Shown here piece after piece: positions 21,960 through 33,423 of a stretch of 64,000 bases of DNA. Positions within the stretch are counted from its first letter, which is position 1. Every line of letters starts with the position of its first letter. Where the stretch lies: positions 468,249,642 through 468,313,641 of the forward strand of contig NC_133666.1 in the NCBI RefSeq assembly GCF_037893015.1, written 5' to 3'. The DNA is from Macrotis lagotis (taxonomy: Eukaryota; Chordata; Mammalia; Peramelemorphia; Peramelidae). The notes below the pieces were generated by a model that did no database searches, had not been told where the DNA came from, and saw only the letters and a list, made by a program, of their open reading frames with translations. The translations under genes were made by a program, and so were the position numbers.

Positions 21960-23660
21960 GGCCCCATTTTCCAGTACAGTTCAAAAGCCCACCCCAAATC
22001 CCACAGAAAGGAGCTGAAGCAGCCAGCAGCTGTTTGTGTCTAGTTCTAGTTTGTGTTTGCACCCCCATGTCAGAATACACTAGGATCAATTCCAGAGTCT
22101 CCTAACCAGTGCCCTTGAACCACATCTCTTCAACTTACGCCATGTGTTACGGGTGCTCCTTTTAGAAAGTGGCATTGCCAGGGAATGTGGAGTTTTCCCA
22201 TGCTCTGAAAGCCAATGAATCAAACAACTCTCTTTTAGACTTCCAGGGATTCCATCTGTTTGCTAGAAGCTCAATTAAGGGGAGAACACAGAGGGCTCGT
22301 GATCCATATAATATATTGACCCAATAAAACCTGATGAAGACTTTACTTGTGAATGAAGCCTTTGGATGAATGGTCAGTATCATAAAATAGAACACAAACA
22401 TCAGGTTTGGAAGGAAGAACAGAACTGGAGGTTGCTCACTGTGATTGTTCTGAAAATCAAATTATAATCTGGGAAATGTTGCCGGTTTAGTCATCCCATT
22501 TACTGCAGGAAACAGAGTGGAACCAGTTTACGGGGGGAAATGTGTCCTCCAGAGCAAACATCCAAAGTCAGTTTGAAGATTAAAAGCGATAACTTTCAGC
22601 TGTTGTTCTGTCAGTGGCCAAAGTTCCTATTTATTTCCTTTTATTGAAAACTGATACTTCTTCTTTTCAGTGGAATTTAAATACACAAAATCAGAATGAG
22701 AAAGTACATGCATACTCAGACTAATGAGCCCCAAAGCCAGGCCTGGGATTCTGTCTGCATGGAACAAGTCTATCTTATTAGTTCCTCATAACCGGGGCAA
22801 GTCAGAGATGGCCAGACTAAGATTCCTGAAGGAAGTGGGTTACCAGAAAAGTTTAGAAAGAAAAAAGTTATTTTTTTTTCTTTGAATCTTTGAAGATTCC
22901 CCACCTTCTTGGCCTTGTCATTGAGGCTCCAGTGGAAGATAAATGAAATTAAACCAGCTGGGCTTTAACATTAAAGTAGGAGGAGGATGCAGAGAACAGA
23001 TTTTACCATCCTTCCTGGAAAATAGCCTTGAGTTGTGGTTTGCAACAAGAGATTTTCTTTAAGGATTAGCTGTATTTTCTAAAACCACATCAGATGGAAA
23101 ATGGAGAACCCACAGAAACCCTGAGCTCACAATTGTACTGGAAGATGGTACAATGACATGAACTAATAGTATCTTTGAAGACAGTTGGTGTTTTTGCCAA
23201 AAAATGGCAAAGTATCATAGCACCTGGGAGAGGTGGAAACTCCCTCTTACTCAGTGCTAAGAGGGCTATGGAGATGGTGATGGTAAAAAGGGGGGGGTTG
23301 ATTGAAGAAACTGGGGATAGTTAGGTTGGAGGAGAGGTCTTAGGAAGGACATGTCTTCAGTATTCTAATATTTTTCATGTGAAAGAAGGATTGAACATTG
23401 TTGATCCCAGGGGGCAGAAATAGGGCGAACTTATAAGAACTAGATTCATGTTGATATAAGGATGCTTAACAATTAGAGCTGTCACCAAGTCTAAAGGGCT
23501 ACCTGAGGAGATAACTGACCTCTTCATCACTAGAAGTCTCCAAATGAAGACCAGATGATCACTAATCAGAGATGTTGCAATGGGAATTAAGTTTGGGGCA
23601 AATGATTAGAAGATGTCTGCAGTTCCAACTCTGAAATGCTGTGATTTTCACATCCTTTTT
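21960..23660. other. Repeat-poor unique sequence
   Basis: About 1.7 kb with no recognisable transposon and somewhat higher GC than its surroundings. No long frame, splice pattern or known protein was seen. Such islands in marsupial DNA often hold conserved non-coding elements, but conservation cannot be judged here. Confidence 0.5.
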
Positions 23661-23699
23661 TTCAGTTTATGGGGGTAGAAACCAATGCAATAGTAGAAG

Positions 23700-23951
23700 C
23701 CACCTTTATTCAGTTGTTTTTAAGTCGTGTCCAACTCTTCATAACTCTGTTTGGGGTTTTCTTGGCAAAGATACTGGAGCAGTCTGCTTTTCCTTCTCCA
23801 AATCATTTTACAGATGAGGAAACTGAGGTAAACAGTGACTTGCTTGGGGTCACACAGTTAGTAAGTGTCTGAGACCAGATCTGAACTCATGAAGATAGGT
23901 CTTCTTGACTTCAGGTCTGGCATCTATCCATTGAGTCACCTAGCTGCTCCA
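23700..23951 (-). mobile_element. Mar1-type SINE
   Basis: TTCAGTTGTTTTTAAGTCGT, TGTCCAACTCTTCATAACTC, GGGGTTTTCTTGGCAAAGAT, GATGAGGAAACTGAGGTAAA and TCACCTAGCTGCTCC give a nearly complete reverse copy. Confidence 0.88.
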
Positions 23952-24274
23952 GAAATCATCTAAAGAAACCCAAATAATAATCCCTTCTGATCTCAGAAAA
24001 ACAGAATATCTCTGAAAGTCTCTATAGCTATATGGAAAGATCTTAGAGATGCCTCTTCTGATGTAGTCATCCAGTCTAAATCTAGACTCCTTGTACCACT
24101 TACATGTGCTAGGAATATCTCATGACAACTCATTTTCAAATATTTTAATATAAAATGGGCTATTTTTACTTTAGCTAACATCTTTAAACTTGCATTTTAA
24201 TGAATTTCCTCAGTTTTTGGTTTTTTAGCAAGTTTCATGCATGTTGCCAAGTTTTATAAAGACGCAAGATCTGA

Positions 24275-24432
24275 ATCCACATCTTTTTGTTCTTTCTTCA
24301 CTAGACTCTGCTGTCTCATTGGGAGTAGGGAAGTGAAAAATACATCCTTACTTATGTGACCTTGTTTATAATTTGTCCTATTTTGTAATGTTCATGCTTC
24401 TATATTTTTTTAGACTTCCTAGAATGAGAATA
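24275..24432. repeat. Copy A of a local 150-bp duplicated segment
   Basis: It shares TGTGACCTTGTTTATAATTT, GTCCTATTTTGTAATGTT and TTTAGACTTCCTAGAAT with 26855-27003, in the same order and orientation about 2.6 kb away. Family unknown. Confidence 0.8.
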
Positions 24433-24768
24433 TTCCCTTCCATATTCCAGGGTTTCTTTTGCCCTGTCTCTAGAGTCAACAACTCATAAAACTACAAGTT
24501 ACATGTTTGTCAAAGCTGATTATTATAATTTATAATATAGTGATGTTCAGAAAATTGTCTAAGTTATACCCTAGTATAAGTTGGATACTTAGGTTACTTA
24601 CCTGCTTTTTGCCTTGTAGATATCATTTAGGATGGTTTTTATTGGTGCTCAAAATTCTGACACTGATTAACTAATTCCCCTATGCGAAATATGAAAATTC
24701 TTACCTGTGGGTGGCAATGAGAACCTAGGACATCTGAACATCCAATCTACTACCATTTTTATAGAAAA

Positions 24769-24957
24769 GAGATTCTTAACTTTTTTTGGTATCATGAACC
24801 TCTTTGGCAGCCTGGTTGAAGTCTCTTGACACTTTATCAGGATAATATACTTAAATGCATAAAATAATGCATTACAAAGGAAACCAATTATATTACAATA
24901 CAGTTATCAAAATATATACTAAAAAGAAGTTCACAGACCCCAGGTTAAGAACCTTTG
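24769..24957. mobile_element. Non-autonomous hAT element
   Basis: The ends AGAGATTCTTAAC and GTTAAGAACCTTTG are inverted repeats of hAT type. Internal blocks CTCTTTGGCAGCCTGG, ACAAAGGAAACCAATTATAT and TTCACAGACCCCAGG belong to a common non-autonomous family. The element at 2517-2697 is a relative in the other orientation. The 8-bp flanks are decayed. Confidence 0.7.
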
Positions 24958-25098
24958 AGTAAAGAGTACTTGGGTGACATTTGAAATTAGATTCAATAAA
25001 TATTTGTCAATTATCAATCTGGAACACTTATATAAATGTCAGAGCCCACCCCAGATGAAGATTTCTGTAAAGAATGAGGGGCTTATACTTTGTAATTT

Positions 25099-25246
25099 AT
25101 TTATTTTTTTGGCATGGCAATGGGGTTAAGTGGTTTGCCCAAGCTCATACAACTAGGTAATTATTAAGTGTCTGAGGCCAGATTTGAACTCAGGTACTAC
25201 TGACTCCAGGGCCAGTGCTCTATCCACTGTGCCACCTAGCCACCCC
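25099..25246 (-). mobile_element. WSINE1-like SINE with 12-bp TSD
   Basis: A complete reverse copy. ACTTTGTAATTT is identical at 25087-25098 and 25247-25258. Confidence 0.93.
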
Positions 25247-25354
25247 ACTTTGTAATTTCTAAGATCCCTTCCAACTCCAACTTCCCGGGATTTTGCTCTT
25301 TTGTGGAAATATATTCTTTTCACAAATTTCACATATATGTCCTTTTAAATCGAA

Positions 25355-25490
25355 TTGATAGAGCACTGACTCTGGAGTCAGGAGGACCTGTGTTTAAATC
25401 TGGCCTCAGATACCTAATAATTACCTAGCTGTGTGACCTTGGGTAAGTCATTTAATCCCATTTCCTTGCGAAACCCCACCAACAACAACA
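25355..25490 (+). mobile_element. CORE-type SINE, 5'-truncated
   Basis: It begins inside the head (TTGATAGAGCACTGACTCTG) and runs through CAGATACCTAATAATTACC to CATTTCCTTGCGAAACCCC. The first 20 or so bases of the family are missing. Confidence 0.82.
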
Positions 25491-26639
25491 TAAATTGAGT
25501 TGAGATTCCAGAAATTCCATTAGCAATGTGGCTGCTGAGTCCAGGTTCATTGACTCCATCTTCCTCTATGTTGTCTGCCCTGACATCATGAATCATAGCC
25601 CAAGAGACTTGCAGCTATATGATTTGGTGTAAATGTAGAGAACAATATGAATACTCCTGAGAGATGACTGTATGGTTTTATTGTAAACAGTTTCCCAATC
25701 CCTCTTCCTGGGTAGCCAGTTTTCACTGTAAACCTGTACTTAGATTCATTGATGGGACTTGCCCAAGATGGCTCATTATTTTTGAATTGAACAAATGAAG
25801 AACCTGATTCAATTAGAGGCAACATAATATAAATCAAGATGGATTTATATTTAGCTGGGCAGGGATGTGAAGGAGGAAAAAAAATGGAGCTTTCTCCATT
25901 TCAGAATTGGAAAATAGTTTTCAGAGATCAAACTTTGTTTTTCCAAATTTTCACACTTGCCTCATTTGTCCTTCCAATCTCAAACTCCCCAGATATTTTT
26001 TCCACCATGGAGATTTCCCCCAGAAATGATTCAGCATAGAAAGCAATGGATGCTTTGACACACATGAGGCACTATGATAACAGCTCTTTTATTCTCTAAT
26101 CTGTCCTCTGTAGGCCACGGGACATGGGATCATAGCTAAACCATCTCAACTCAATTTCTTCATCTGTAAACTAAGAAAACCAACCACACTTCTCCCGGCA
26201 ATCAAATAGTTTTGAAGAGTAGATATCCACCTTGGTAGAGGAGGAGGCTTTCACAAATAAAATCTATAATTCCTTACCGACTGCCAAAGAAACTTTGTAA
26301 GATCTCCTAGGTAATAGGTAGGTGGAAATGATTAGGAGGGAAGTGTGTTGGGATGGAAGGATTTTTCATTTGGGATCTTATCTGAAGGAAATAGTTGAAA
26401 GAATCTTGGCAGTTTGGATCTGAGGAGGTGATATATCATTTATTCAATGAGATCAAAGTTAGAAAAAAAATTAAAACATTGTAGGGAGAGTAATTTCTTC
26501 TAGACTTACATTTTTTAGGGATTTGGAGACCTAAAGAAGTAGAGAGTGGATCTGTGATATCCTTGAGACAATAAATGTCCAGATGAGGAAACTCCTACCA
26601 ATTCACGTCAACATTTCCTTTGTAACTTAAACTTAGAAA

Positions 26640-26890
26640 ATTGCCTAGAGAACTGAGAAGACCTGAGTTCAGATTTTGCCTCAGACATGTATTAGCTGTG
26701 TAACCCTAGATAGGTCAGTTAATCTCTCTCAATCCATTTTCTAATTTGTAAAATAAGATGGTTGGATTCTGTGGTCTCCAAGGTCCCCTTCAGACTCTAA
26801 ATTTAAAATTATGACTTGCTCAGGAATCACACAGCAGTGAGCCAGAGGCAAAATCTGAGTGCAGATTTTTTTGTTCCCTCTCCACTGGAC
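26640..26890. mobile_element. Two MIR/THER-type SINE pieces
   Basis: A forward piece (about 26640-26810) shows CTGAGTTCAGATTTTGCCTC and TAAAATAAGATGGTTGGATT. A reverse piece follows with GACTTGCTCAGGAATCACAC and TGCAGATTTTTTTGTTCCC and runs into copy B of the duplicated segment. Confidence 0.55.
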
Positions 26891-27003
26891 TCTGTGAGTA
26901 GGGAGGTGCAAAATACACTCTTACAACCTCATGTGACCTTGTTTATAATTTGTCCTATTTTGTAATGTTAATACTTCTATATTTTTTAGACTCCCTAGAA
27001 TAT
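26855..27003. repeat. Copy B of a local 150-bp duplicated segment
   Basis: Matches 24275-24432. The core shared stretch is about 38 bp without mismatch, and flanking parts such as CCACTGGACTCTG and GAGTAGGGAGGTG (GAGTAGGGAAGTG in copy A) are also alike. Both copies begin in what looks like the end of a reverse MIR/THER SINE. Confidence 0.8.
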
Positions 27004-27009
27004 TCCATA

Positions 27010-27310
27010 TGCAGATTACAAACCATTCATGCCTGCCTATCCTATGAGATTCTTGTTCATGTCCTCCTAAAGATCCATCCAGGGTCTTTTTTCTAGTGCT
27101 CTTGACATTGAATGGATCCCAGTGGAGTACTTGATTATCCCTTGTCCTTACTCTTTATTTTTTCTGGTCCACATACTTCTCTGATGACCACCTCTATGTT
27201 GTTTTTTCTGCACAATTCATCATGTGTAATGAGTAGCAGCTTGTTCAAACATACTGTACACCTCTCCATTGCTGTTTGGTCAGTTCTTGACTTTGCTAGC
27301 TAGGGGTTGC
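27010..27310 (-). mobile_element. Possible RTE LINE 3' coding remnant
   Basis: On the minus strand a frame reads MERCTVCLNKLLLIT followed by NNIEVVIREV. This resembles the MER..L..TLRDRI..EVIR block near the C-terminus of RTE proteins. The match is weak and short, so unrelated sequence is possible. Confidence 0.3.
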
Positions 27311-27518
27311 ATGTAACCATGAAACATTATTATATATTAGATTATTGAATAGTTTAAAGTGCTCAGAAGAAAAATATTAGTATATTACTATGAAGAACTA
27401 ATAGAAAGATCATTTAATTCTATCAATATTTATTAAATTTATTAAATTCTATGTCCCATGCACTAGGGATATAAAAGCAGTCTTGTTCTCAGGGAGCCTA
27501 TGTTCTCTTGGAACAACA

Positions 27519-27521
<3 letters not shown>

Positions 27522-27555
<34 letters not shown>
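27522..27555. repeat. (GT)n microsatellite
   Basis: About 16 uninterrupted GT units followed by GTATGTATG. Confidence 0.97.
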
Positions 27556-27562
<7 letters not shown>

Positions 27563-28059
27563 TATGAAAAAGCATGAGGAGGTGAGCAGCCTAAGCTTGG
27601 TGGAGACATATTCAAGGTCACAGTTTCCCAAGATATCACAGTTATGGCAGTATTTCCCCTGAGTCTGTCTTATTCTTTCCCCATAGTCCAGCATGGAAAT
27701 CTGCTTCTGAGACGTTAAGTGAATGAGTTGGGAGGGGGCTGTACAGGCAGCTATGTTATTTTCCTCCTTTTCTATCCTGTCTTGATGAGCTCTCTGTGAT
27801 TCTGGATAAGTCATTTTTCACTTCGATGAACCTCACCTTCTTCACTGGAAAAATGGGGACAGCAATATTTCTACTATCTGACAATTGTTCAGAGGAAAGT
27901 TCTCAGTTAGACTTGAAGGTCTATAGAAATGTATCATTATTTTGGAAAGGGCATTTAAAAGTCACAGAGACATGAGAAAGAATTTGTCCAGGGTTCTGGA
28001 AGCTGACTGAAGAAAGATTAAGAATACTTGTAGAATGTGAGGAAGACAATATTAGAAAG

Positions 28060-28290
28060 AGTAACTGAACTTGAAGGGAAGATGATCTAGATTCAAATTC
28101 TGCCTCAGAAGCTTCTTAGTTTTGTGACCCTGGGTCAGTCACGGAATCTCTCTAAGCTTCAGTATCATTATATATAAGACAGAGATAATAATAGTGTCTA
28201 GATTACTGGCTTGCCATCAGGATCAAACTGGATAATTTGTGTAAAGAAGCATCATGATCCTTTAACTACATGGAAATGTAAGCTATTATT
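28060..28290 (+). mobile_element. MIR/CORE-type SINE, forward
   Basis: TCTAGATTCAAATTCTGCCT, GTGACCCTGGGTCAGTCACG, AATCTCTCTAAGCTTCAGTA and GGATCAAACTGGATAA follow the forward layout. Confidence 0.7.
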
Positions 28291-28707
28291 AAAGAGATAA
28301 TAAATACTTTTACTCTTAATAGCATCCCAAAGGAGTCAAGAGTGATAAAAATGTCTCAGGAATATAAAAGGGTTTTGTGCCCAAGGGGGTTCTTTGGATT
28401 TGGAATTTTGTGGGACTATGCTACACAGAACTGAGTTAAGCTTTGAATCTTATCCTCTTCCCTAGCCAGAGACTCAGGTGGTACAAGGGGAGATTACTCT
28501 CCCTATATTGGAGGGCATTGTATGTTTGTTCTTGCTATATTTTTGAAGTAAATATTCTTTTGTCACAGTTAATCCTACTAAGTAGTTAAAATGGAACTGA
28601 GATCCAGGGACCCCTAAAATTGGAGGAATACAATCAATAGACTTCAGCCTATGGCAGAGGCTAGAAATTCTCAAATTCCCTAAGGGTACCAAAAATCCTA
28701 GGGGTAA

Positions 28708-28718
28708 TATACATATAC

Positions 28719-28776
<58 letters not shown>

Positions 28777-28800
28777 TGTGTGTGTGTATGTATGTATATA
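28708..28800. repeat. (TACA)n-(TA)n-(TG)n microsatellite
   Basis: TACATACA repeats grade into about 45 bp of TA, then GTGTGTGTG and TATGTATG. Confidence 0.95.
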
Positions 28801-29316
28801 CCTGGATTTCAGGTAATGGGAGCCAGAGTAGAATTACTACATAAGTGTAGCAGAGATTTAATTGACCTATAGGGGGTCATATCAGTAAGCATGCACATGG
28901 AATTTCATGGATACTTCTGGGGACTCCAGGAACAAGGTGGCAACAGCTGGACCCTTTTGGATTGACAAACATTCTGACTTTTTCTGGGCATGTGGTGGCT
29001 CAGGGATAAAAGGGTTTGGTATTTTGAGATGACAAAGCAGTCTATTTGATGGCCTCAGAAGAGTTGATTAACTCAGTGAATACCTAAAAGGATTCTGTCC
29101 TCAATGCTATCTTTCCTTTAAATTTCAGGTTTTGTTGGCATTCTGAGAAGTCTTCCCTAAGGGTTGGGGAAGGTAAGGTTTATCTTCTTGCTCCAGCCTG
29201 ATGACACGTGACCATGGGCATATGACAGATAAAGTACATGTCCTGTCCAGGCAAGCCTGAGTTTGACTCGTATCTTTTGTGTTCATTCTTCCTTAACCTT
29301 GAGGAGGAGATCTTGA

Positions 29317-29452
29317 GAGCTTAAGAGGTCTGAAGATCCTGAGTCCTCACGAGCTTGAGAGATCTGGAGGTCCTGTGTCCTTCTGAGCCTAAGAGATCTG
29401 TAGATACTGAGTCCTTGTGAGCTTTTGAGATGTGGAGGTCCTGAGTCCATTT
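29317..29452. repeat. Four-copy 34-bp minisatellite
   Basis: Four consecutive units start at 29317, 29351, 29385 and 29419, each exactly 34 bp. All follow GAGCYTNNGAGRTSTG, a middle GNAGRTCCTGAGTCC-like block and a variable last four bases. Units differ from each other by about 15-25%. The period is not a multiple of three, so the repetitive Ser/Asp/Leu-rich minus-strand frames are not evidence of a protein. Confidence 0.93.
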
Positions 29453-30149
29453 GGTGAGAGCTGACTGGTAGCAAGGGGAAGAGTCCTTGGTAACTACTCT
29501 AGTGCTCTTGTAGAAAACAACCATTAGCAACATGATGTTTCCAATTTGGGCCCATTTTGCAAAAAAAAAAAATATGGACTTTGAGGAAGATAGTGTATAG
29601 CTACGGTGAAATATAAAATGCCTGATAAGTAGTCTGACAAATTGCTTTATGTTTTGATGAGGTTTAATGAGATGAGCCTCTTGGAAAATTGTAATAATAG
29701 TTAGAAGGTAAGTTACTGAATTCTGTTTTAAGTTGTTCTGCCAATGTATCTTGTGAATTTTTTGTATATTTTAAGATTTCTTTAATATATAGGAAATAAA
29801 GACTGTCCCACAGCTGAATCATATTATACACTGAATACTTTTCTACTTCCTCCTTTGGAGAGACCTAGACCATGAAGCCAAACCTAAGGTTTCAGCAATT
29901 TTCCTCAAAGAACCAGGTTTGGGGTATGGGGGGAAACTAATTCAATGTGAGAAAGGCAAATGTAGTCCTCCTCTTATTAGAGATTAGGTTACCCTTCCCT
30001 GAACAAGTCTAGACCATATCTCTGGATCCAGGATGGAGAGACCCCTAGTGGAAAAGGGAGTGGACCCAGTACTCAGCAACCTGGACGCAGAACAGTTATC
30101 AAATATCATGCAGGTAGCTCCAGAAGTCAGATAAAGAAATAGGTTTGAC

Positions 30150-30151
<2 letters not shown>

Positions 30152-30189
<38 letters not shown>
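30152..30189. repeat. (CA)n microsatellite
   Basis: About 19 uninterrupted CA units. Confidence 0.98.
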
Positions 30190-30190
<1 letters not shown>

Positions 30191-30357
30191 TTTCATTGAT
30201 GTAAGAACTTCCATAAAAGAATTTATTAATATAAATCAGCAACAATTCTACAATATACTAGTTTAGAGAGTTTTCTGGAGGTATTGACAGGATAAATGAC
30301 GATTTCAGTGTTTCACAGCCTATACATATTAGTGGTATGTATGTATAACAACAGAGA

Positions 30358-30470
30358 AAGCAACATGGCACAGTAGAAAGAGGGCTGGGCTTAGAATCCA
30401 GAGATCTGAATTTGAACCTTGACTGCCACTTATTACCTCTAGGACTTCGGATAAATCAATTAATAATAAT

Positions 30471-30501
<31 letters not shown>

Positions 30502-30858
30502 TTTAATAGCATTTTTATGGTGCCTGCTGTATACTATATACTGAGATAATCATTTTACAAATATTATCTCATTCTAACCTCACCAAAAACTCTTGTGAGC
30601 TAAGTGCTGTTATTATAGTTGAAGAAACTGAGGTAAGCAGAGGTTAAGTGACTTGCCCAAGGTCACATAACTATTAAGTGTCTAAGGTAGGATTTGGACT
30701 TAGGTCTTCCTTACTCCAGGTCTAGCACTCTATCCATTATACCACCATTCTGCCTAATTAAACTCAGTAGATTCCAGATTCCTCATCTGGAAAATGAAGG
30801 GGTTGAACTAGAACATCTTTAATTGTAGCTCTAAAGTTATGATTCTGTGATTTTAGAA
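30358..30858 (+). mobile_element. MIR-type SINE split by another SINE
   Basis: The left half (30358-30470) has GCAACATGGCACAGTAGAAA, TCCAGAGATCTGAATTTGAA and GACTTCGGATAAATCA. The right half resumes at about 30765 with TTCCTCATCTGGAAAATGAA and TAGCTCTAAAGTTATGATTC. The two halves are in order and orientation, with another element between them. Confidence 0.75.
30471..30764 (-). mobile_element. CORE-type SINE with (AAT)n tail, nested
   Basis: A reverse copy that begins with its AAT-expanded tail (30462-30502) and continues through TTTACAAATATTATCTCATT, GAAGAAACTGAGGTAAGCAG, AGGTTAAGTGACTTGCCCAA and GGTCACATAACTATTAAGTG. It sits inside the MIR-type SINE and is therefore younger. Confidence 0.8.
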
Positions 30859-30861
30859 TCT

Positions 30862-31212
30862 GAGCACCTGGAATTTGAATCTTTATTCTATCACTTTTCT
30901 TGATCTAGTCCTAGAGAAAGTCATTAAACTTCTCTGGGCCTCAATTTTTATCTATGTCAAATGAAAAGGATTACATAATAATAGCCAGCATGAATTTAAT
31001 ACTTTAAAAGTTGCAAAGTACTTGCATACATTATCTCATTTATCCTTACAACCACTCTGGGAGATAATTATCTCCATTTTTTAGATGATATAAATAGAAG
31101 TCAAATGACATGGTCACCATCACATTGCTAGTAACTGTTTGAGGTAAGATTTGAACTCAGGTATCCCTAATTCCAGGTCCAATACTCTAGCCACTGTGCT
31201 ATTTCACTATCT
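30862..31212. mobile_element. MIR forward and CORE-SINE reverse pair
   Basis: A forward MIR-like piece (about 30862-30985: CACCTGGAATTTGAATCTTT, TTCTCTGGGCCTCAATTTTT) is followed by a reverse CORE-SINE (about 30990-31212: AGTTGCAAAGTACTTGCATA, CATTATCTCATTTATCCTTA, GATTTGAACTCAGGTATCCC). Confidence 0.7.
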
Positions 31213-32416
31213 ATACATAATTCCTCTAAGTTCCCTTCAGCTCTATGACCTTTATGTATTTGTAGGAAAAAAATAAGTGATGGATCTATACCTAAAGAAA
31301 ACCCATCCATAAGTACAATTATTCACCTGGGGGCAAATACCCAAATTTTAGGAGTAGCATCAAGAAATTTATATCCTTGTTTCCATGTTTACTTCATGAT
31401 GTATTAGAGCTAGCTCATACCAGCTTACAGGAGCTGATTGTTAAATTTTCAATGTGATCATTTGCATTGTGGACATTGGCAAATCCTACAAATCGAACAT
31501 TTACCAGTACATTCTTGTTCTTTCACAGCAACACCATCAGTGTCAGCCTGCAGACCCATATGCCATTTTGATGCTTTATTGTGATTAGAAAATTTGAATA
31601 TCCTTTTCAGTAAACTTGGGCTCTAAGACTCTTGGTCTTTTCCTTAGGAAAGTTTGATAAGAATGTATGCAAGAGACTTCCAGCCAAGATGGCAGAGAGA
31701 AGATAGGCACAGTGCTAATCTCCTTATCTTCTCTCCTATACATAATATGAAACAAACCTCTTAACAGAAATCTGATCTACAAAATCCAGAAAGAGAAACT
31801 AGAAGAAGATCTAACTCTAGGTTTTTCCTCTGGGATCGTGGGTGAGTCCGGGCACAGAGGGTGGACTCTGCCGGGAACACAGGACAGGGTCAGAGTCAGA
31901 GAGCTTGACTAGCCTGATCAGTGAGGTAGACTAGAGGCTGGAAGCCTAAAAAGCAGGGCAAGCCTGATTAGCCACTAGGGAGCAGAGGCATTGGTTGTGG
32001 CACTGACAATCTGGAGCTTGCCTGCAGAGCTGGAGGCTGAATTCCAGGGCAGGAGAGCTGCACCCATACCTTCATTTCAGCAGAAGCCTCTTCCCAGAGC
32101 AAACACAATTACAGCCCACCTCTGCCCCAGGCTAAGAGCAGCAGACCTCCCTCAGCTCTGAATAGGGAGAGCAATTACCTTGCCCTAGGGTAAAACCCAC
32201 CATTGGACAAAGATAAAAGTACTCAACAGCTTCATCCACCCCCTCCAGGCTAAGGGAGAGGGCCTCAAATTGTCACAGACAGTGCAGAGAAAGCAACCAA
32301 TACAGCCTACTGGCCAGCACACTTGGAGTTACTAAACCCAGCTAGTGAAGCCTCTAGGGGATCTTAACACCAAACCTCTGTCTACCAGCTCCTCGGCAAC
32401 ATATGGTCTTAGGAAA

Positions 32417-33423
32417 ATGAAGAGAGGTCAGAGAAAAGGAGGGTCCATAGAGAAATTCCTAGAAGAAAAAGACCCTAACTCAGAGAGACCTAGAACCTCT
32501 GAGGAGAATATGATCTGGTCTCCAGTACAAAAAAAGACTTCCTTGAAGAAAACAGGAAGGAGTTTAAAAATCAATTGGAAAATTTGGGAGAAACAATTAA
32601 CACTTTGCAACAAAAAAACAAATCATTGGAAAATATAATTGGACAAATGCAAAAAAGAAAATAATTCTCTCAAAACCTCAATTGGTCAAATGGAAAACTC
32701 TTTCAAAAATAGAATTGACCAATTGGAAAAGGAGCCACAAAAGATAAATGAAGAAAATTCTTCTCTAAAAAAAAAAAGAATGGAGTCTGTGGAAACTAAT
32801 GACTTCATGAGACAGCAAGAGTCTGTTAAACAAAACCAAAAAAATAAAAAAATTGAAAAAAAATACCTCATCAGTAAAACCATTGACCTTGAGAATAGAA
32901 TGAGGAGAGACAACCTGAGAATTATAGGTCTTCCTGAAAACACCAAAGAGAAAAAGAGCCTGGACTTAATATTACAGGACTTAGTGATGGAAAACTGCTC
33001 TTATATCATGGAACCAGAGGGCAAAATTGTTATTGAAAGAATACACTGATCCCCTCCAGAAAGAGATCCTAAAATGAAAACACCAAGGAATGTTGGGTCA
33101 AATTCCAGAACTATCAGATAAAAGAGAAAATCCTGTAAGCAGCCAGAAAGAAACAATTTACATACCAAGGACCCACAGTAAAGATTACACAGGATCTGGC
33201 TGCATCAACATTAAGGGATGAAAGGAACTGAAATGAGATATTCCGAAGATCAAGGGAACTTGGAATGCAGCCAAGAATCCACTACCCAGCAAAGCTGAGC
33301 CTTTTCTTCCAGGGGAAAAGATGGACATTTAATGAAATGGAAGATTTCCAACATTTCCTGATGAAAAAACTAGAGCTTAATAGAACATTTGGACATCAAA
33401 CAGGAGACTCAAGAGACATGTGA
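32417..33423 (+). pseudogene. L1 ORF1 (RNA-binding protein), broken
   Basis: L1 ORF1p binds its own RNA as a trimer and acts as a chaperone in retrotransposition. I chose the ATG at 32417 because the frame opens with basic residues (MKRGQRKGGSIEKFL) and fits an ORF of about 335 codons. Next come a coiled coil rich in Leu/Asn/Glu (QKNKSLENIIGQ, NSLKTSIGQMENSFKNRIDQ; about 32530-32760), an RRM-like domain with NRMRRDNLRIIGLPENTKE (about 32890-32945) and a C-terminal domain with GMQPRIHYPAKLSLFFQGKR and FNEMEDFQHFLM, ending before TGA at about 33421. Breaks include single-base changes in A-runs near 32530 and 32655, a stop near 33046, a frame change near 33095, and further stops near 33136 and 33231. 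It cannot make full-length protein. Confidence 0.88.

Noticed and set aside
27449-27814. A 121-codon minus-strand frame
   Set aside because: It includes the GT microsatellite (Thr-His run) and has no recognisable domain or conserved start context.
29317-29452. Possible CRISPR-like array of regularly spaced repeats
   Set aside because: Units are contiguous with no unique spacers, in a eukaryotic context; it is a plain tandem repeat.
29283-29533. Repetitive protein frames resembling a tandem-repeat protein
   Set aside because: The DNA period is 34 bp, not a multiple of three, so successive units change frame. This is a minisatellite and not a protein repeat.
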